This document shows positions 13,919-14,529 of a stretch of DNA of 14,529 nt, one piece after another. The position numbers were made by a program, and so were the translations under genes. The notes under the pieces are model-generated. The model did not search any database, was not told the DNA's origin, and saw nothing but the letters and a program-made list of their open reading frames with translations. Position 1 is the stretch's first letter, and each line of letters starts with the position of its first letter. The stretch comes from CAZTVF01 sp964616985 (GTDB lineage Bacteria > Planctomycetota > Phycisphaerae > SM23-33), in contig CAZTVF010000127.1 in NCBI GenBank assembly GCA_964616985.1, positions 1 to 14,529 of the forward strand, written 5' to 3'.

Positions 13919-14302
13919 ATGGCACAAGAAACCGACATTCTGGAGAACATGAACCGACGACGGCGCGAGTTGGCGATGCCTTACGATGAGCTCACGCGAA
14001 GGTGCGGGGTGTCCATCAGCACCTTGAAGAGGGTCTTGGGTGGCGAGGTGACGGCAAGCTTCTCGACAGTCTCTGCAATCGCCAGGGCGCTGGGGATGTA
14101 TTGGGCCCCGGCACAGATTGATGACATCGCCTCCATGCGTGAACGCCAGGCCCGCACCAAGGCGAGGGCGCTCGTGGCTCTGGTGCAGGGGACATCGGCC
14201 CTCGAGGGACAGGCAGTTGGCTCAACGGACATCGAACTCATGGAGCAGCGGACGATGGCAGAACTGCTATCGGGCCCGGCTCGCAGATTGTGGGCGCGTT
14301 GA
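13919..14302 (+). CDS. Mobile mystery protein A-like HTH regulator
   Basis: This 127-residue protein has an XRE/Cro-type helix-turn-helix at about residues 16-60 (PYDELTRRCGVSISTLKRVLGGEV, SFSTVSAIARALGM). The C-terminal part is helical (QARTKARALVALVQGTSALEGQAV, LMEQRTMAELLSGPARRLW). That tail resembles the TIGR02612 family, 'mobile mystery protein A', which is encoded directly upstream of a Fic-family partner and often lies on mobile DNA. The start is ATG at 13919 with GGAGAG five nt upstream; an ATG at 13901 is in frame but lies at or before the predicted transcript start. Its TGA overlaps the next ATG (ATGA at 14301 region), indicating a coupled pair. A likely role is repression of its own operon and control of the Fic partner. 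Confidence 0.78.
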   Translation: MAQETDILENMNRRRRELAMPYDELTRRCGVSISTLKRVLGGEVTASFSTVSAIARALGMYWAPAQIDDIASMRERQARTKARALVALVQGTSALEGQAVGSTDIELMEQRTMAELLSGPARRLWAR

Positions 14303-14529
14303 TGGCGGACTGGCGGAGCATTCCAGGCGAGACACCCATTGACCCATCTGGCTTGCGCCCGGCGATTCGGAAGATCGTCTACAGCCGCGCCCAGTTGAAC
14401 CCGCTCGAGGCGGAGAACATTCGGGCTGCCACTGTGAAGTATCTGGCCGGCGTGCCGTCAAACAGGCTGGCGCCTTTCACGTCCGAATGGGCGTTGAAGC
14501 TTCACAAGGAGATGCTGGCCAAGGTATGG
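14302..14529 (+). CDS. Mobile mystery protein B-like Fic-family protein, N-terminal part
   Basis: The frame opens with ATG at 14302, sharing bases with the stop of the preceding gene, and runs off the window after 76 codons. The N-terminus MADWRSIPGETPIDPSGL, then LNPLEAENIRAATVKYLAG (about 33-51) and FTSEWALKLHKEML (about 60-73), match the start of 'mobile mystery protein B' (TIGR02613), a Fic-domain protein paired with protein A. Fic proteins transfer AMP or related groups to target proteins, and many act as toxins. The catalytic HPFxxGNGR-type motif would lie beyond the window, so activity cannot be judged. Confidence 0.85.
   Translation, partial: MADWRSIPGETPIDPSGLRPAIRKIVYSRAQLNPLEAENIRAATVKYLAGVPSNRLAPFTSEWALKLHKEMLAKVW

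Overview
This 14.5 kb window is GC-rich. Its gene content (sulfatase, DUF6259 and GH123/DUF6067-like proteins, a XylR-type AraC regulator, GntR regulators with LacI-type sensors) suggests a Planctomycetota-like bacterium or a close PVC relative. This is inferred from gene families only; there is no rRNA or other phylogenetic marker here.

Left flank (1-2650) is a rearranged zone. It holds a full-length DDE integrase-core transposase (235-1302, +), a small GIY-YIG/DUF123 protein (1564-1935, -) and a GntR regulator (2093-2623, -). The GntR gene keeps its DNA-binding domain but loses its sensor domain at a junction. That junction coincides with an internal fragment of a tRNA-Met(CAU)-like gene (about 2206-2247), and short tandem repeats follow.

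Centre (2742-11803) is a five-gene minus-strand operon. In transcription order it encodes a secreted or lipid-anchored GH123/DUF6067-like glycosidase with a discoidin-like N-terminus, a five-bladed beta-propeller glycosidase, a GxDLY/SGNH esterase, a formylglycine sulfatase without a signal peptide, and a DUF6259 TIM-barrel glycosidase-like protein. The first three junctions are 4-nt start/stop overlaps, so translation is tightly coupled. The set looks like a degradation pathway for a sulfated and probably acylated glycan. The DUF6259 frame continues for 28 coding-like codons past an amber stop. A XylR-type regulator (12037-13215, +) is divergent from the operon and is its likely activator.

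Right flank (13216-14529): a 700-bp stretch without a convincing gene carries the 3' half of a tRNA-Gly(GCC) gene on the minus strand, with a hairpin just beyond its 3' end. To its right, a near-consensus promoter with an overlapping palindrome drives a 'mobile mystery protein A/B' pair: an HTH protein and a Fic-family protein cut by the window end. The tRNA 3' fragment beside these genes looks like the distal attachment site of an integrated element extending to the right. No CRISPR array, rRNA or complete tRNA was found.
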